Positions 33,919 to 44,218 of a stretch of 45,625 bases of DNA are shown here, one piece after another. The stretch covers positions 1 to 45,625 of the forward strand of contig JAHBWF010000048.1 of assembly GCA_019637105.1 (NCBI GenBank), given 5' to 3'. How positions within the stretch are numbered: position 1 is the first letter of the stretch; every line of letters starts with the position of its first letter. The DNA comes from Labilithrix sp. (GTDB taxonomy: Bacteria; Myxococcota_A; Polyangia; Polyangiales; Polyangiaceae). The position numbers and the translations under genes were made by a program. The notes under the pieces are model-generated. The model was given only the letters and a program-made list of their open reading frames with translations. It was not told where the DNA came from and searched no databases.

Positions 33919-36372
33919 ATGGCTACGGAATCCAAAGTCGAGCTGGTCTCGATACCGGACGTGCTGCCCGTCCTCCCGCTGCAGGACACGGTCCTCTTCC
34001 CGGACATGGCGGCCCCGATCCTCGTGGGGCAGCCTCGATCGTTCGAGCTGGTCAACGCGACCCTCCGAGCGGATCGGCTCGCCGCGATCGTGACTCAGAA
34101 GAACGCGGAGAGCGTGCCCGCGCGACCGGAGGAGCTGTACCGCGTGGGGACGATGGCCCTGCTCCACGAGCTCGGTCGCGACGCCGCGTCCATCCGGCTC
34201 ATGGCCCAAGGCCTCGCGCGCGTTCGAACGGTCGACTACGCCCACACGGAGCCCTACCTCGTCGCGAGGGTCGAGCACGCGCCGGAGCCGCGGGAGCAAG
34301 GCGTGGAGCTCGACGCCCTCGTCCGCAAAGGGAGCGAGCTCTTCGTCCGCCTGGTCCGAACGGCGGCCGAGCTGTCGGACGACCTGGCCGCCGCCGTCGA
34401 GAAGATGACGGACGCGAAGCAGCTCGCGTACCTCATCGCCGCCGCCGTACCGCTGCCGACGGCGACTCGCCAGGAGATCCTCGAGCTCGACGCGGTGTCC
34501 GCGAGGTTGCGAAGGCTCGTCGCGATCCTCCAGCACGAGATCTCCGTCCGCGAGCTCATCCAGCGGATCACGTCCGAGACGGCTCAGGAGATGAACAAGA
34601 CGCAGCGCGAGTTCATCTTGCGCAAGCACATGGAGTCGATTCAAAAGGAGCTCGGCGACGTCGAGTCGGGACGCGCGGAGGTCCGTGCGCTGCGCGAACG
34701 ACTCGAGGAGCTGCCCCTCTCCGAGGACGCCAGGAAAGAAGCGTCGCGCGAGCTCGATCGGCTCGAGCGCACGCCGGAGGCCTCTCCCGAGCACGGCGTC
34801 ATTCGAACGTACGTCGATTGGATGTTCAAGCTGCCGTGGGGGAAGCTCACGGGCGCGCGCATCGACGTCGAACGCGCGCGTGAGGTGCTCGATCAGGACC
34901 ACTACGATCTCGAGCGGATAAAAGACCGGATCCTCGACTACCTCGCGGTGAAGCACCTGCGCGAGGAGCGAGAGGCCGAGATCCCGCAGGCGCACGCCGC
35001 GCCGTCCGGACGCGCGCGCACGAGGGCGTTGCGGACCGAGCCCATCCTCTGCTTTTTGGGGCCGCCCGGCGTGGGCAAGACCTCGCTCGGTCAATCGATC
35101 GCGCGCGCGCTCGGACGCGCCTTCGTCCGTCAGAGCCTCGGGGGCGTGCACGACGAAGCCGAGATCCGCGGCCACCGCCGCACGTACGTCGGCGCGATGC
35201 CGGGCCGGATCGTCCAGGCGCTCGCGCGCGCAGGCGCGGCCGACCCCGTCTTCATGCTCGACGAGATCGACAAGCTCGGCGCGAGCTTCCACGGAGACCC
35301 CTCGGCGGCTCTCCTCGAGCTGCTCGACCCCGCGCAGAACCACGCGTTCGTCGACACCTACCTCGGCGTCCCGTTCGATTTGTCGCGCGTGCTCTTCATC
35401 TGCACCGCGAACACGACGGAGACGATCCCGTCGCCCCTGCTCGATCGGATGGAGGTGCTGACGCTCGCCGGCTACACCGAGCAGGACAAGCTCCAGATCG
35501 CGACGCGCTATTTGCTGCCCGATCAGCACGCCGCGAACGGGCTTCGGGAAGGCGAAGTACGGATACCGGACGAAGCCGTCCTCGCCGTGATCCGTCGTTA
35601 CACGCGGGAGGCAGGGGTTCGCAACCTGGAGCGCGCCCTCGCCACGATCCTCCGAAAGGCGGCGCGCCGCATCACCCAGAAGGCGCCGACGCCGATTCAC
35701 GTCGGACCCGACGACCTACGGGAGTACCTCGGGCCGACGCGATTCTTCGACGAAGTCGCCGAGCGGATCGACCGACCCGGCGTCGCGGCGGGGCTGTCGT
35801 GGACCCCGGCGGGGGGCGACGTCCTCTTCGTCGAGGCGTCGATGGTCCGGGGCGCCGAGGAGAAGCTCATCCTCACGGGCATGCTCGGCAGCGTCATGCG
35901 CGAATCCGCGGAGGCGGCCCTCACGTACCTTCGGGCGAACGCGGACCGCCTCGGCGTGGATCCCCACGAGATGGACGAGCGGCGCGTCGTCCACGTGCAC
36001 GTGCCCGCGGGGGCGATCCCGAAGGACGGGCCCTCCGCCGGGATCACCATGCTCGTCGCGCTCGCGTCGCACGCGCTGGGGCGCGCCGTCCACGGAGACG
36101 TCGCCATGACCGGCGAGATCACGTTGCGCGGCAAGGTGCTGCCCGTCGGAGGCGTCAAGGAGAAGGTGCTCGCCGCGCACCGCGCGGACCTCCGGACCGT
36201 CATCCTGCCGCGCCGAAACGAGGGGGATCTGGAGGAGGTCCCCGAAGAGGTGCGCCGTGCCTGTCGGTTCGTCCTCGCCGAGTCCGTCGACGAGGTGCTG
36301 CGGGAGGCTCTCGGCGTGCTCCAGCAGGAGGAGGCCGAAGCCCGCGGCGCTCCTCCTCCGCCCATCCATTGA
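33919..36372 (+). CDS. lon: ATP-dependent Lon protease
   Basis: An 817-residue cytoplasmic AAA+ protease degrading misfolded and regulatory proteins. The N-terminal LON domain ([20 protein letters not shown]) extends to about residue 200. The AAA+ module has Walker A at about residue 380 ([15 protein letters not shown]), Walker [11 protein letters not shown] and a sensor at [20 protein letters not shown]. The protease domain has the Ser-Lys dyad Ser706 ([11 protein letters not shown]) and Lys749 (GGVKEKVL), spaced 43 residues as usual. A short Ala/Arg-rich insert precedes Walker A. It is monocistronic, with the convergent nth gene ending 51 bp away. Being in this island suggests an accessory second Lon. 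Confidence 0.97.
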   Translation: MATESKVELVSIPDVLPVLPLQDTVLFPDMAAPILVGQPRSFELVNATLRADRLAAIVTQKNAESVPARPEELYRVGTMALLHELGRDAASIRLMAQGLARVRTVDYAHTEPYLVARVEHAPEPREQGVELDALVRKGSELFVRLVRTAAELSDDLAAAVEKMTDAKQLAYLIAAAVPLPTATRQEILELDAVSARLRRLVAILQHEISVRELIQRITSETAQEMNKTQREFILRKHMESIQKELGDVESGRAEVRALRERLEELPLSEDARKEASRELDRLERTPEASPEHGVIRTYVDWMFKLPWGKLTGARIDVERAREVLDQDHYDLERIKDRILDYLAVKHLREEREAEIPQAHAAPSGRARTRALRTEPILCFLGPPGVGKTSLGQSIARALGRAFVRQSLGGVHDEAEIRGHRRTYVGAMPGRIVQALARAGAADPVFMLDEIDKLGASFHGDPSAALLELLDPAQNHAFVDTYLGVPFDLSRVLFICTANTTETIPSPLLDRMEVLTLAGYTEQDKLQIATRYLLPDQHAANGLREGEVRIPDEAVLAVIRRYTREAGVRNLERALATILRKAARRITQKAPTPIHVGPDDLREYLGPTRFFDEVAERIDRPGVAAGLSWTPAGGDVLFVEASMVRGAEEKLILTGMLGSVMRESAEAALTYLRANADRLGVDPHEMDERRVVHVHVPAGAIPKDGPSAGITMLVALASHALGRAVHGDVAMTGEITLRGKVLPVGGVKEKVLAAHRADLRTVILPRRNEGDLEEVPEEVRRACRFVLAESVDEVLREALGVLQQEEAEARGAPPPPIH

Positions 36373-36423
36373 CGACGTCGTCGGACGACGATCGGCGCGG
36401 GCTCGAGCCGATCGAGCGCGCGC

Positions 36424-37224
36424 TCACGGATGGCTCACGGTCGTCGCTGGGCGCGCGTCGCGCAGGGCCTCCTCCCCGGTAGGGCACCATCGAAGGAGCG
36501 GGCAGTGCTCGTGATCCGGCGAACGGGCCGTGCACGCCGAGCGGCCGAGCAAGACGAGCTGGTGGGGGAAAACGGCCCACTTCTTCTCCGGGACGAGCTT
36601 CAGCAGGTCGTCTTCGATCGCCTCGGGGGCCTCGCTCGTGGTCAGCGCCAGGCGCTGACTCACGCGTTTGACGTGGGTGTCGACGAAGATGCCATGGTCG
36701 GACGCGGGGCGGGGGAAGCAGCTCGCGAGCACCACGTTCGCCGTCTTGCGCGCGACGCCGGGCAAGCTCACGAGGTCGGCCATGCGCCTCGGCACCTCCC
36801 CGCCGTACCGCGCGACGAGCTCGGCGCTGCACCGCCGGATGGCCCGGGCCTTCTGGCGAAAGAACCCCGTCGGCTTGACGACGCGCTCCAGTGACTGCGG
36901 TCGCGCCGCCGCGAGCGCGCGCGCGTCGGGGTACGCCGAGAACAGCGCCGGAGTGACGCGGTTCACCATCTCGTCGGTGCACCGAGCGGAAAGGATCGTG
37001 GCGATGAGAAGCTCGAACGGCGTCCGGTATCGAAGAGCTGTCCGGGCGTCGGGAAAGGCGCGCTCGAGCGCACGCAAGATGGCGCCGATGCGCGCGCGCG
37101 CGTCGCCCGTCGCAGGAGGCGAGGTGGAGCGCCTCCGCGAACGTTCGTTTCCTCGTCGAGCCTCGGCCAATCTCCACCTCGCGACGGCGCACCGTGGACG
37201 GCGCCCCGAGGTTGGATCTCGCAA
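36424..37224 (-). CDS. nth: Endonuclease III (DNA glycosylase/AP lyase)
   Basis: A base-excision repair enzyme removing oxidised pyrimidines. The HhH catalytic region is [15 protein letters not shown] (Lys nucleophile in RKTANV) and the catalytic Asp is in [13 protein letters not shown]. The FeS loop reads [11 protein letters not shown] ... C: the second of four expected cysteines is His (C-x6-H-x2-C-x5-C). The frame starts at a TTG (37224), giving about 266 residues; the homologous part begins around [16 protein letters not shown], so 40 or so N-terminal residues may be non-coding. A TTG at 37170 is an alternative start. Confidence 0.88.
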   Translation of the reverse strand: MRDPTSGRRPRCAVARWRLAEARRGNERSRRRSTSPPATGDARARIGAILRALERAFPDARTALRYRTPFELLIATILSARCTDEMVNRVTPALFSAYPDARALAAARPQSLERVVKPTGFFRQKARAIRRCSAELVARYGGEVPRRMADLVSLPGVARKTANVVLASCFPRPASDHGIFVDTHVKRVSQRLALTTSEAPEAIEDDLLKLVPEKKWAVFPHQLVLLGRSACTARSPDHEHCPLLRWCPTGEEALRDARPATTVSHP

Positions 37225-37394
37225 GGGCCACGCCCGCCTCCACCCCGGGGGCTGAGCCCTCGCCGTCCGCGCGACGGCCCACGCAAGGAGGTCTGGAGCT
37301 CCCTTCGGCGCGCGACGATCCCGCCACGGCAGGGGAAGCCGGCCTCACCGACCACGCGACGCACGGCGGGACCGCGACGGTAGCGCCGCGCGGT

Positions 37395-38537
37395 CTACGT
37401 GACGGCGCGAGGGACCTGGGCGCGCACCGGCTCGGGCGCGAGCTCGAGCACGCCGCCCTCTCCCGCGACGACGACGTCGGCGCCGAAGGGGCGGCTGACG
37501 CGGCCGAGTCGATCGGCGAGCCACATCACGTCCTCCGGACGCGCTCGCTCGAGGCGCATCCGCGAGAGGTGCAGCGGCACCGCGCGCAGCCGGACGAGCC
37601 GGCCCGTCGTCGGATCGATCTCCGGGAGGTACATCAAGGCGAGATCGCCGCGGAACTCTTCGTGTCCGGCGATCCCTTCGTAGTCCGTGAGGAGGTCTCC
37701 GCAGCCGTAGAGGATCAACCTGCCGTCGTAGCGCTCGAGCGAACGGGGGTGATGCGACGAGTGCCCGTGCACGACGTCGATGCCGCTATCGACGAGCGCG
37801 TGCGCGAAGCGAACCTGCGAGGTCGCGATCGCGTAGCCCCAGTTCGAGCCCCAGTGGACGGAGGCGACGACGACGTCGCCGGGCCGCTTCGCGCGACGCG
37901 CGAGCTCGCCCACGGCCGCCGCCGTATCCTCCGACAGATCGTCGAGGAGCCAAACGCCGGGAGCGGTCGGGCTCGCCGCCCACGCCGGAGGCACGCCGCT
38001 CGAGGCGTGCGCCATGCCGAGCACGAGGACCCGTCCGCCGTCCGGGACCGAGACGACCGCCGGGCGCGTCGCCTCTTCCGCCGTCCTGCCGGCGCCGGCG
38101 ACGCGGAGGCGGGCCGCGTCGAGGACGTCGAGCGTCTCGAGCAAGCCTCGCTCGCCCCAGTCGAGCACGTGGTTGTTCGCGAGCGCGCACACGTCGAGCT
38201 CGAGGGCCGTGAGACACGCGACGTTGTCCGGATGCATGCGGTAGTGGATGCCCTTCCAGGGCGCGGCGGCGTCGCTGCGCGTGATGCTCGTCTCGAGGTT
38301 GACCACGCGGACATGCGGCTCCGCCCGGCGAAGCTCCGAGAGCGCGTCACCCCAGACGTAGCCGGGGCTCACCCCGCGCGGGATCGGACCGCTCAGCTCT
38401 TCGGCGAGGAGGACGTACTCGCGCGCGTCGCGAACATGGGATTCGAAGAGCTCGGGCGCAGACGGATAGGGCAGGATCTGGTCGATCCCGCGCCCCGTCA
38501 TCACGTCGCCGGCGAGAAAGAGCGTGACCGTCCTCAT
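37395..38537 (-). CDS. CapA/PGA_cap-family metallophosphatase-like protein
   Basis: A 380-residue protein of the CapA family (poly-gamma-glutamate capsule type), a calcineurin-like fold. Key segments are LFLAGDVMTGRGID, RVVNLETSITRSD, CALANNHVLDWGERGLLET, VVVASVHWGSNWGY and DVVHGHSSHHPRSLERYDGR, all matching metal-site motifs of the fold. No signal peptide is evident, so it is probably cytoplasmic here. The ATG at 38537 matches the family start. No capsule-synthesis genes (capB, capC) are nearby, so a general phosphatase or peptidoglycan-related role is as likely. It is divergent from the methyltransferase-esterase fusion (83 bp). Confidence 0.85.
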   Translation of the reverse strand: MRTVTLFLAGDVMTGRGIDQILPYPSAPELFESHVRDAREYVLLAEELSGPIPRGVSPGYVWGDALSELRRAEPHVRVVNLETSITRSDAAAPWKGIHYRMHPDNVACLTALELDVCALANNHVLDWGERGLLETLDVLDAARLRVAGAGRTAEEATRPAVVSVPDGGRVLVLGMAHASSGVPPAWAASPTAPGVWLLDDLSEDTAAAVGELARRAKRPGDVVVASVHWGSNWGYAIATSQVRFAHALVDSGIDVVHGHSSHHPRSLERYDGRLILYGCGDLLTDYEGIAGHEEFRGDLALMYLPEIDPTTGRLVRLRAVPLHLSRMRLERARPEDVMWLADRLGRVSRPFGADVVVAGEGGVLELAPEPVRAQVPRAVT

Positions 38538-38620
38538 CGGGCCTCGTGGGCGATCGTGGCGATGCAACGCCCGCGCCTCGGCGCCGGGCCTCGGCGCGAA
38601 ACTCGCATCGTGATCGGGAG

Positions 38621-40612
38621 ATGAACGAGCTCGAACGCACCCGCCAGCGCATGGTGGAAGCTCACCTGGCGCAGCGAGGGATCACGGACCCGAAGACGCT
38701 CGAAGCCTTCCGAAGCGTCCCGCGCGAAGCCTTCGTGCCGGACGAGCTCGCGGAGTTCGCGTACGAGGATACGCCGCTCCCGATCGGCGAAGGTCAAACG
38801 ATCTCCCAGCCCTACATCGTCGCGCTCACGGCCTCCGCGCTCGGGCTCCGGGGCGGCGAGCGCGTGCTCGACGTCGGCACCGGATCGGGCTACTCGGCCG
38901 CCGTCCTCGGCCGTATCGCGAAGGACGTGTACACCGTCGAGCGAATCGGGGCGCTCGCGACGTCGGCGCGCGAACGGCTCGAGCGTCTCGGGTACACGAA
39001 CGTCCACGTCCGCTGCGGCGACGGCTCGCTGGGGTGGCCGGAGCACGCCCCGTACGACGCCATCGCCGTCGCGGCGAGCGGCCCGAAGATCCCCGAGCCG
39101 CTCCTCCAGCAGCTCGCGGTCGGCGGCCGGCTCGTCATGCCGGTGGGGCCCGATCCGTCGTGCCAGACCCTCGTCCGCGTGACGCGCGAGAGCGAGACGT
39201 CGTTTTGCCAAGAGGCCCTCGAGCACGTCCAGTTCGTCCCCCTGATCGGGGAGGAGGGTTGGAGCGAGGAGCCGCGCCTCCTCCGGCCTCCCCGCAAGGC
39301 GCCCGACGCGTCGGTCGTGGCGAAGCTCGTGCGCGAAGTCGCCGAGCCCGTCGAGGCGATCGAGTCGGCGCCCGTCGACGCGCTGCTCGAACGGATCGGC
39401 GACGCCAAGGTCGTCCTGCTCGGCGAATCGACGCACGGGACGAGCGAGTTTTACCGAATGCGAGCGCGGATCACGCGCGAGCTGATCGCGCGGCGCGGCT
39501 TCTCGTTCGTCGCCGTCGAGGCCGACTGGCCGGACGCGGCGCGGATCGACGACTACGTCCTCGGTGGGAGGCGGCGCTCGACCCTCGAGTTCACCCCCTT
39601 CGAGCGGTTCCCGACGTGGATGTGGCGGAACGAGGAGGTCCACGACTTCGTCGATTGGCTCCGGGCGTACAACGCCGATCACCCCGAGCGAAAGGTCGGC
39701 TTCCACGGGCTCGACCTCTACAGCCTCTTCACCTCGATCGCCGCCGTCCTCCACTACCTCGACGACGTCGACCCCGACGCGGCGAAGGTGGCGCGCCACC
39801 GCTACGGCGCGCTCACGCCGTGGCAGAAGGACCCTGCCGCGTACGGAGAGGCCGTGCTCGTCGGCCGCTACGAGAGCTCCGAGCACGCGGTCGTCGCGAT
39901 GCTGCGTGAGATGCTCGAGCGCCGCGTCGAGTACGCGCAGCGCGACGGCGATCGCTTCTTCGACGCCGCGCAGAACGCCCGCCTCGTGGCCGACGCCGAG
40001 CGCTACTACCGCACGATGTATTACGGATCGCGGACCTCCTGGAACCTGCGCGACGAGCACATGTACGGCACGCTCGAGGCGTTGCTCTCGTTTTACGGCC
40101 CGGACGCGAAGGGCGTCGTCTGGGAGCACAACTCGCACGTGGGGAACGCGGCGGCGACCGAGATGAGCGTCCGGGGGGAGCACAACGTGGGGCAGCTCTG
40201 CCGAACGACGTTCGGGCACGGCGCGTACGTCATCGGCTTCGGAACGGATCACGGCACCGTCGCCGCGGCGTCCAACTGGGACGAGCCGATGCAGACGATG
40301 GACGTCCGGCCGGCGCACCGGGAGAGCTACGAGCGCGCCTTTCACGAGTCGGGCGTCCCCGCGCTCATGATCCACCTGCGCGAGCCCGCTCGCTCCGCCG
40401 TCGTCGAGGAGCTCGAGCCGCCGCGCCTCGAGCGGGCCATCGGCGTCATCTATCGGCCCGATACGGAGCTCGCCAGTCACTATTTCTACGCGACGTTGCC
40501 TCACCAGTTCGACGAATACGTCTGGTTCGACGAGACCCGCGCCGTGTCTCCGCTCGCCGTGGAGCCGCGCTCCCGCGCCGATCTCCCGGAGACCTACCCG
40601 TTCGGGTTGTGA
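38621..40612 (+). CDS. Protein-L-isoaspartate O-methyltransferase fused to erythromycin-esterase-like domain
   Basis: A 663-residue fusion. Residues 1-210 are a complete PCMT, repairing isoaspartyl damage in aged proteins: REAFVPDELAEFAYEDTPLP, QTISQPYIVALTASAL and the SAM loop VLDVGTGSGYSAAVLG. Residues about 250-650 are an EreA-like hydrolase domain: VVLLGESTHGTSEFYRMRAR, VEADWPDAARIDDYV, VGFHGLDLYSLF and VWEHNSHVGNAAATEM. The conserved Glu/His residues of the esterase fold are present, but its substrate need not be a macrolide. The ATG at 38621 follows CGGGAG. It is followed after 8 bp by the gene at 40621, so they form an operon. Confidence 0.9.
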   Translation: MNELERTRQRMVEAHLAQRGITDPKTLEAFRSVPREAFVPDELAEFAYEDTPLPIGEGQTISQPYIVALTASALGLRGGERVLDVGTGSGYSAAVLGRIAKDVYTVERIGALATSARERLERLGYTNVHVRCGDGSLGWPEHAPYDAIAVAASGPKIPEPLLQQLAVGGRLVMPVGPDPSCQTLVRVTRESETSFCQEALEHVQFVPLIGEEGWSEEPRLLRPPRKAPDASVVAKLVREVAEPVEAIESAPVDALLERIGDAKVVLLGESTHGTSEFYRMRARITRELIARRGFSFVAVEADWPDAARIDDYVLGGRRRSTLEFTPFERFPTWMWRNEEVHDFVDWLRAYNADHPERKVGFHGLDLYSLFTSIAAVLHYLDDVDPDAAKVARHRYGALTPWQKDPAAYGEAVLVGRYESSEHAVVAMLREMLERRVEYAQRDGDRFFDAAQNARLVADAERYYRTMYYGSRTSWNLRDEHMYGTLEALLSFYGPDAKGVVWEHNSHVGNAAATEMSVRGEHNVGQLCRTTFGHGAYVIGFGTDHGTVAAASNWDEPMQTMDVRPAHRESYERAFHESGVPALMIHLREPARSAVVEELEPPRLERAIGVIYRPDTELASHYFYATLPHQFDEYVWFDETRAVSPLAVEPRSRADLPETYPFGL

Positions 40613-40620
40613 GGAGCACG

Positions 40621-41808
40621 ATGGACGCGCGCGTCGCCGAGGCCGCGGAGCTGATGACGCGCTTCGCGGAGCGCACCGGGCTCACCTCGGACGCGCCGGG
40701 TCGTCGCTACCTCTGGACGGATGCCTTCGCGGTCTGCAATTTCCTGAGCCTGGCCCACGCCACGCGCGACGGCGCGTACCACGAGCTGGGCTTACGCCTC
40801 GTCGACCGCGTCCACGACGAGCTCGGACGTCATCGCGCGGACGACCGCCGCCGCGGCTGGCTCAGCGGGCTCCCGGACGCCGAGGCTCGGGCGCATCCGA
40901 CGCGAGGGGGCCTGCGGATCGGTAAGCCGCTGCCGGAGCGCTCGGAGGGGGAGCGCCTCGATCCCGATCTCGAATGGGACCGCGACGGCCAGTACTTCCA
41001 CTACTTGACCAAGTGGATGCACGCGCTCGATCAAGCGGCGCGCTGGACGGGCGACGTCCGGCTCAACGTCTGGGCGTGCGAGCTGGCGGTCACCGCCCAT
41101 CGCGCCTTCGTCCATGGAGGCGCAGGTCGAAAGAGGATGGTCTGGAAGCTCAGCGTCGATCTGTCGAGGCCGCTCGTTCCTTCCATGGGGCATCACGATC
41201 CGCTCGACGGCTTCGTGACGTGCAAGCGGCTCGAGGCCACGGCGCGGGCGCTCGGATCCGCGGCGAGCCCCGACCTCACGTCGGCGATCGCCGACTTCGG
41301 CGGGATGATCGACGAGGCCGCGCTCGCGACCGACGATCCCCTCGGCCTGGGCGGCCTCCTCCTCGACGCCTATCGGCTCTCCGAGGTCGACGCCGAGAGC
41401 GAGCTCATCCGACACCTCCTCGACGCGTCGGTCGTCGGTCTGCACGCCTACGTCTCCGCGTCCACGCTCCGCGCGCCGGCCTACCGTCGGCTGGGGTTCC
41501 GGGAGCTCGGCCTCGCCCTCGGCCTCGCGGCCGCCTCCAGGATCGACGGGAGCGTCCTGGTCGAGAGCCTCGGCGCCGGCGTCCGGGACCGCGTCCGCGA
41601 GCTCCAGCGATGGGCGGCGCTCGGCGCGGCCATCGCGTCGTACTGGCTCGGTCGCGATCCTCGCCGCGCTCCCACGTGGGTGGAGCATCAGGACATCAGC
41701 GACGTGATGCTGGCGACGTGCCTCGTCCCGGACGGCTTCCTCGCGCTCGGCGAGCCGAGGGGCGCGGGGCCGGCGGACGCACCGGCCGCGCCGCCGCCGG
41801 CTCCGTGA
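40621..41808 (+). CDS. Conserved protein of unknown function, partner of the PCMT-esterase
   Basis: A 395-residue cytoplasmic, helix-rich protein. It looks like an alpha/alpha-barrel: repeated helices with YLWTDAFAVCNFLSLAHATR, GLRIGKPLPERSEGER, EWDRDGQYFHYLTKWMHALD, KRMVWKLSVDLSRP and ISDVMLATCLVPDG. The acidic and Trp/Tyr-rich WDRDGQYFHY segment could be a sugar- or ligand-binding groove as in glycoside-hydrolase-like barrels. From memory, similar proteins accompany PCMT-esterase fusions in other bacteria, but no function is established that I know. The ATG follows GAGGAGC. It is translated right after the fusion gene. Confidence 0.75.
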   Translation: MDARVAEAAELMTRFAERTGLTSDAPGRRYLWTDAFAVCNFLSLAHATRDGAYHELGLRLVDRVHDELGRHRADDRRRGWLSGLPDAEARAHPTRGGLRIGKPLPERSEGERLDPDLEWDRDGQYFHYLTKWMHALDQAARWTGDVRLNVWACELAVTAHRAFVHGGAGRKRMVWKLSVDLSRPLVPSMGHHDPLDGFVTCKRLEATARALGSAASPDLTSAIADFGGMIDEAALATDDPLGLGGLLLDAYRLSEVDAESELIRHLLDASVVGLHAYVSASTLRAPAYRRLGFRELGLALGLAAASRIDGSVLVESLGAGVRDRVRELQRWAALGAAIASYWLGRDPRRAPTWVEHQDISDVMLATCLVPDGFLALGEPRGAGPADAPAAPPPAP

Positions 41809-41930
41809 GGCGCTGGAGCAGTTCCTTCGCGCGTCGAGCTCAACGCGTCCCGACGAGGACGGGGCTCCCGCGACGGCGTCGGGATCGGACGCTGCCGAGC
41901 GCGCCCTCGCGTCGCGCCCTCGCGTCGCGT

Positions 41931-42743
41931 TCATGCATCTTCGTCGGAGGCCCCGTCGGGCGGCGTCGGCGTCAGCTCGGGGGAGGGCGCCGCGCCCTTC
42001 TCGGTGCCGTAGTCGAATCCCACGCGACGTGCGAGCTCCTGCTCGATGAGCTCGTGTATCGCTCCTTCGACTTCTCGACGGATGCTTCGGAGCGCCAGCG
42101 GGTCCTCCTCGCTTCCCCGGCCCGCCACCTCGATCGGCTCGCCGATGACGAAGGTCAGGCGTCTCTGGCGCGGAACCGGCAGCAGCCGGTCGACGCGCGG
42201 GATCGGGAGGCCCAGACGCCATCGGGCCCCGCGCTCGAAGGGATCGCCGATGAGGTCGAAGAGCTCGTCGCCTCCGATGCATGCCAGCGGGACGATGGGC
42301 GCGCGGTTGCGGAGCGCCGCCTTGACGAAGCCGTAGCGCCGGCCCCAGAGGAGCCGATAGCGAAGCTCGCGCGGCTTCATGGCTTCCCGTAGACCGCCCG
42401 GGAGCACGAGCACGAGCTCGCCTCGTCCGAGGAGATCGTCGGCGTTCTGCGGCGTGCCGTCGACGATCCCGAAGCGCCGCGCCAGCGCCGCGACGAGCGG
42501 GATCCTCCACCAGATGTGGTCGCCGAGGATGAAGACCGGCCTCTCGCTCGCGCACGAGATCCGCGCCACGGCGAAGGCGAGGTCCCAGAATCCGAACGCG
42601 TGATTGGCGACGAAGAGACCTCGCCCGGCGGGGACGCGCTCGAGCCCGAGCATCTCGACGCGCAGGCGTCGTCCGAGCGCATCGACGATCCGGTGATGAA
42701 GGATGCGCCCTCGACGCGTGGAGTGTGCTGGACCACGAGGCAT
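41931..42743 (-). CDS. Lysophospholipid acyltransferase-like protein (DGAT2/LPLAT type)
   Basis: A 270-residue acyltransferase. Motif I is FVANHAFGFWDLAFAV; the LVLVLPGGLREAMKPRELRY segment matches the PGG-x-REA motif of the DGAT2/phytyl-ester-synthase-like branch; PIVPLACIGGDELFDLIGDP follows. It would transfer acyl groups to glycerolipids or sterol-type acceptors at the inner membrane face. The start ATG at 42743 (MPRGPAHSTRRGRILHHRIV) gives an N-terminus that fits; upstream reading frame is not coding-like. It is convergent with the gene at 40621-41808. Confidence 0.82.
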   Translation of the reverse strand: MPRGPAHSTRRGRILHHRIVDALGRRLRVEMLGLERVPAGRGLFVANHAFGFWDLAFAVARISCASERPVFILGDHIWWRIPLVAALARRFGIVDGTPQNADDLLGRGELVLVLPGGLREAMKPRELRYRLLWGRRYGFVKAALRNRAPIVPLACIGGDELFDLIGDPFERGARWRLGLPIPRVDRLLPVPRQRRLTFVIGEPIEVAGRGSEEDPLALRSIRREVEGAIHELIEQELARRVGFDYGTEKGAAPSPELTPTPPDGASDEDA

Positions 42744-42858
42744 GACGCTCTCGCTCGAGGTCGCCGTTCGAGCAGGAGCTCGAACGGCGCGGCCTCGCCT
42801 CGGCGATCGGGCAGCGCCGCTCTCGGCGGCGGCGGGCTTCGAACGAGGCCGCACCTCG

Positions 42859-43041
42859 TCACCATGAAGCCGTCTTCCGCGCCGTCTTGACCTCGAACGA
42901 CGCGATCTCCGGCGTGACGGCCCTCCCGTGGCACTTTGGACACTCGACACCGCCTCGCATCTTCTTCTCGTACTCGTCCAGGTGAAGCGTGAGCTCGATC
43001 CGCTCGTCGCAGCTCCGGCAGCGGAGCACATAGGTGGGCAT
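42859..43041 (-). CDS. Small zinc-ribbon protein (FmdB-like)
   Basis: A 60-residue protein with a zinc ribbon: MPTYVLRCRSCDERIE, then VECPKCHGRAVTPEIASFEV (two CxxC pairs, 27 residues apart). It matches the short FmdB-type regulatory/zinc-ribbon family; the biochemical role is unknown. A perfect GGAGGAT lies eight bases before the ATG. It stands between the acyltransferase and the SDR gene on the same strand. Confidence 0.85.
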   Translation of the reverse strand: MPTYVLRCRSCDERIELTLHLDEYEKKMRGGVECPKCHGRAVTPEIASFEVKTARKTASW

Positions 43042-43304
43042 TTCCGATCCTCCTCGTCGTCGCGATCGCATGCATTCGGCAAGCCACGCCACCGTAGAGG
43101 CGCGACGTGGGCGGTCGTACTCACCCGGCGACTTCGGCGTCACGGCCGTCCGAGCGCTTCCGGGGCGGGATGGGCGCAACCGAGCCGCGCCTGGGCGTCG
43201 GGGCGGGGGAGCTCATGAGCTCCGGCGTCGGCAGCGCGACGCATGCCCGAGAGGCGATGAGCGAGAGGTCCGAGCGGAGCTCCGCGAACCGAGCGAGGCA
43301 TCGG

Positions 43305-44137
43305 CTACGCGGCGCGCGCCAGCCGGAGCGCTCGCTCGGTCCGCTCCCAGAGGCGCGCTCTCACCTCGTCGTTGTACGTCCGCGGGTCGGGGTCCGTCTC
43401 CTTGAAACGCTCGAAGTAGCGGTTCGAGAGGGTGCCCGTGCGTACGGCGGTGGCGAGGTGAACGACGGGCCGAGCACCTTCGGCGACGGGCACACCGCGT
43501 CCACCGTACCCTGCGCGAAGGAGCTTCGTGTCGACACCGCCGGGATGCACGGCGTTCACGGCGACCTCGGTGCCTCGTAGTCGTTCGGCGAGCTCCCGCG
43601 TGAACAGCATGAGGAGGAGCTTCGACGAAGCGTAGGCCTTGTGACCGTCGTAGGGGGATGGACCGCGGAGGAGGAGATCGAGGTCCCCGTCGCGGTGGAG
43701 GCGCGACGTGACGTTGATGACGCGCGCGGGCTCGTGCTCGCGGAGCCGCGGGAGGAGCTCCGTCGTCAGGAGGAACGGGGCCAGGTATTGCACCTGGAGC
43801 GTCTGCTCGAACCCGTCCTCCGTGAGCCGCTGCTCGGGCGAGTAGATTCCGGCGTTGTTCACGACGATCCGGAGCCGTGCGTGGCGTTCGCGGACCTCGG
43901 AGGCGAGCCGACGAACCGCGGCGAGTGACGTGAAGTCGGCGATCAGCACCGCGGTCGCGCCTCTCTTCGTGTCGCGTCGAAGCTCGTCCGCCACACGAGC
44001 CGCCTTCTCTGCGGTCCGCCCATGAGGAGGACTCGTGCCCCGGATCGGAGCAGCGCGCGCGCGGTCTCCTTGCCGATGCCGTCGGTGGCGCCGGTGACGA
44101 GGACGAGCTTGTCGTCGGCGAACGACCTCTCTTCCAT
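43305..44137 (-). pseudogene. Short-chain dehydrogenase/reductase with a one-base frameshift at 44019-44021
   Basis: The N-terminal frame encodes the NAD(P)-binding start (FADDKLVLVTGATDGIGKET, then ARALLRSGARVLLMG). The next frame continues with RTAEKAARVADELRRDTKRG, VVNNAGIYSPEQRLTEDGF, YASSKLLLMLF (the Tyr-x3-Lys catalytic motif) and AVHPGGVDTKLLR. The joint is a CCC run (44019-44021, GGG on the coding strand); one more base gives a continuous 277-residue retinol-dehydrogenase-like SDR with all catalytic residues. So the gene is either recently inactivated or mis-sequenced. Its natural substrate is unknown. Confidence 0.75.
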
Positions 44138-44218
44138 GCGACCCGACGTTGCACGCCTCGCGCCACGAGCGGCACGCTCCTCGCTAGCGAAGCGATCCGG
44201 CGCGCGCGGAGGTCGGCG

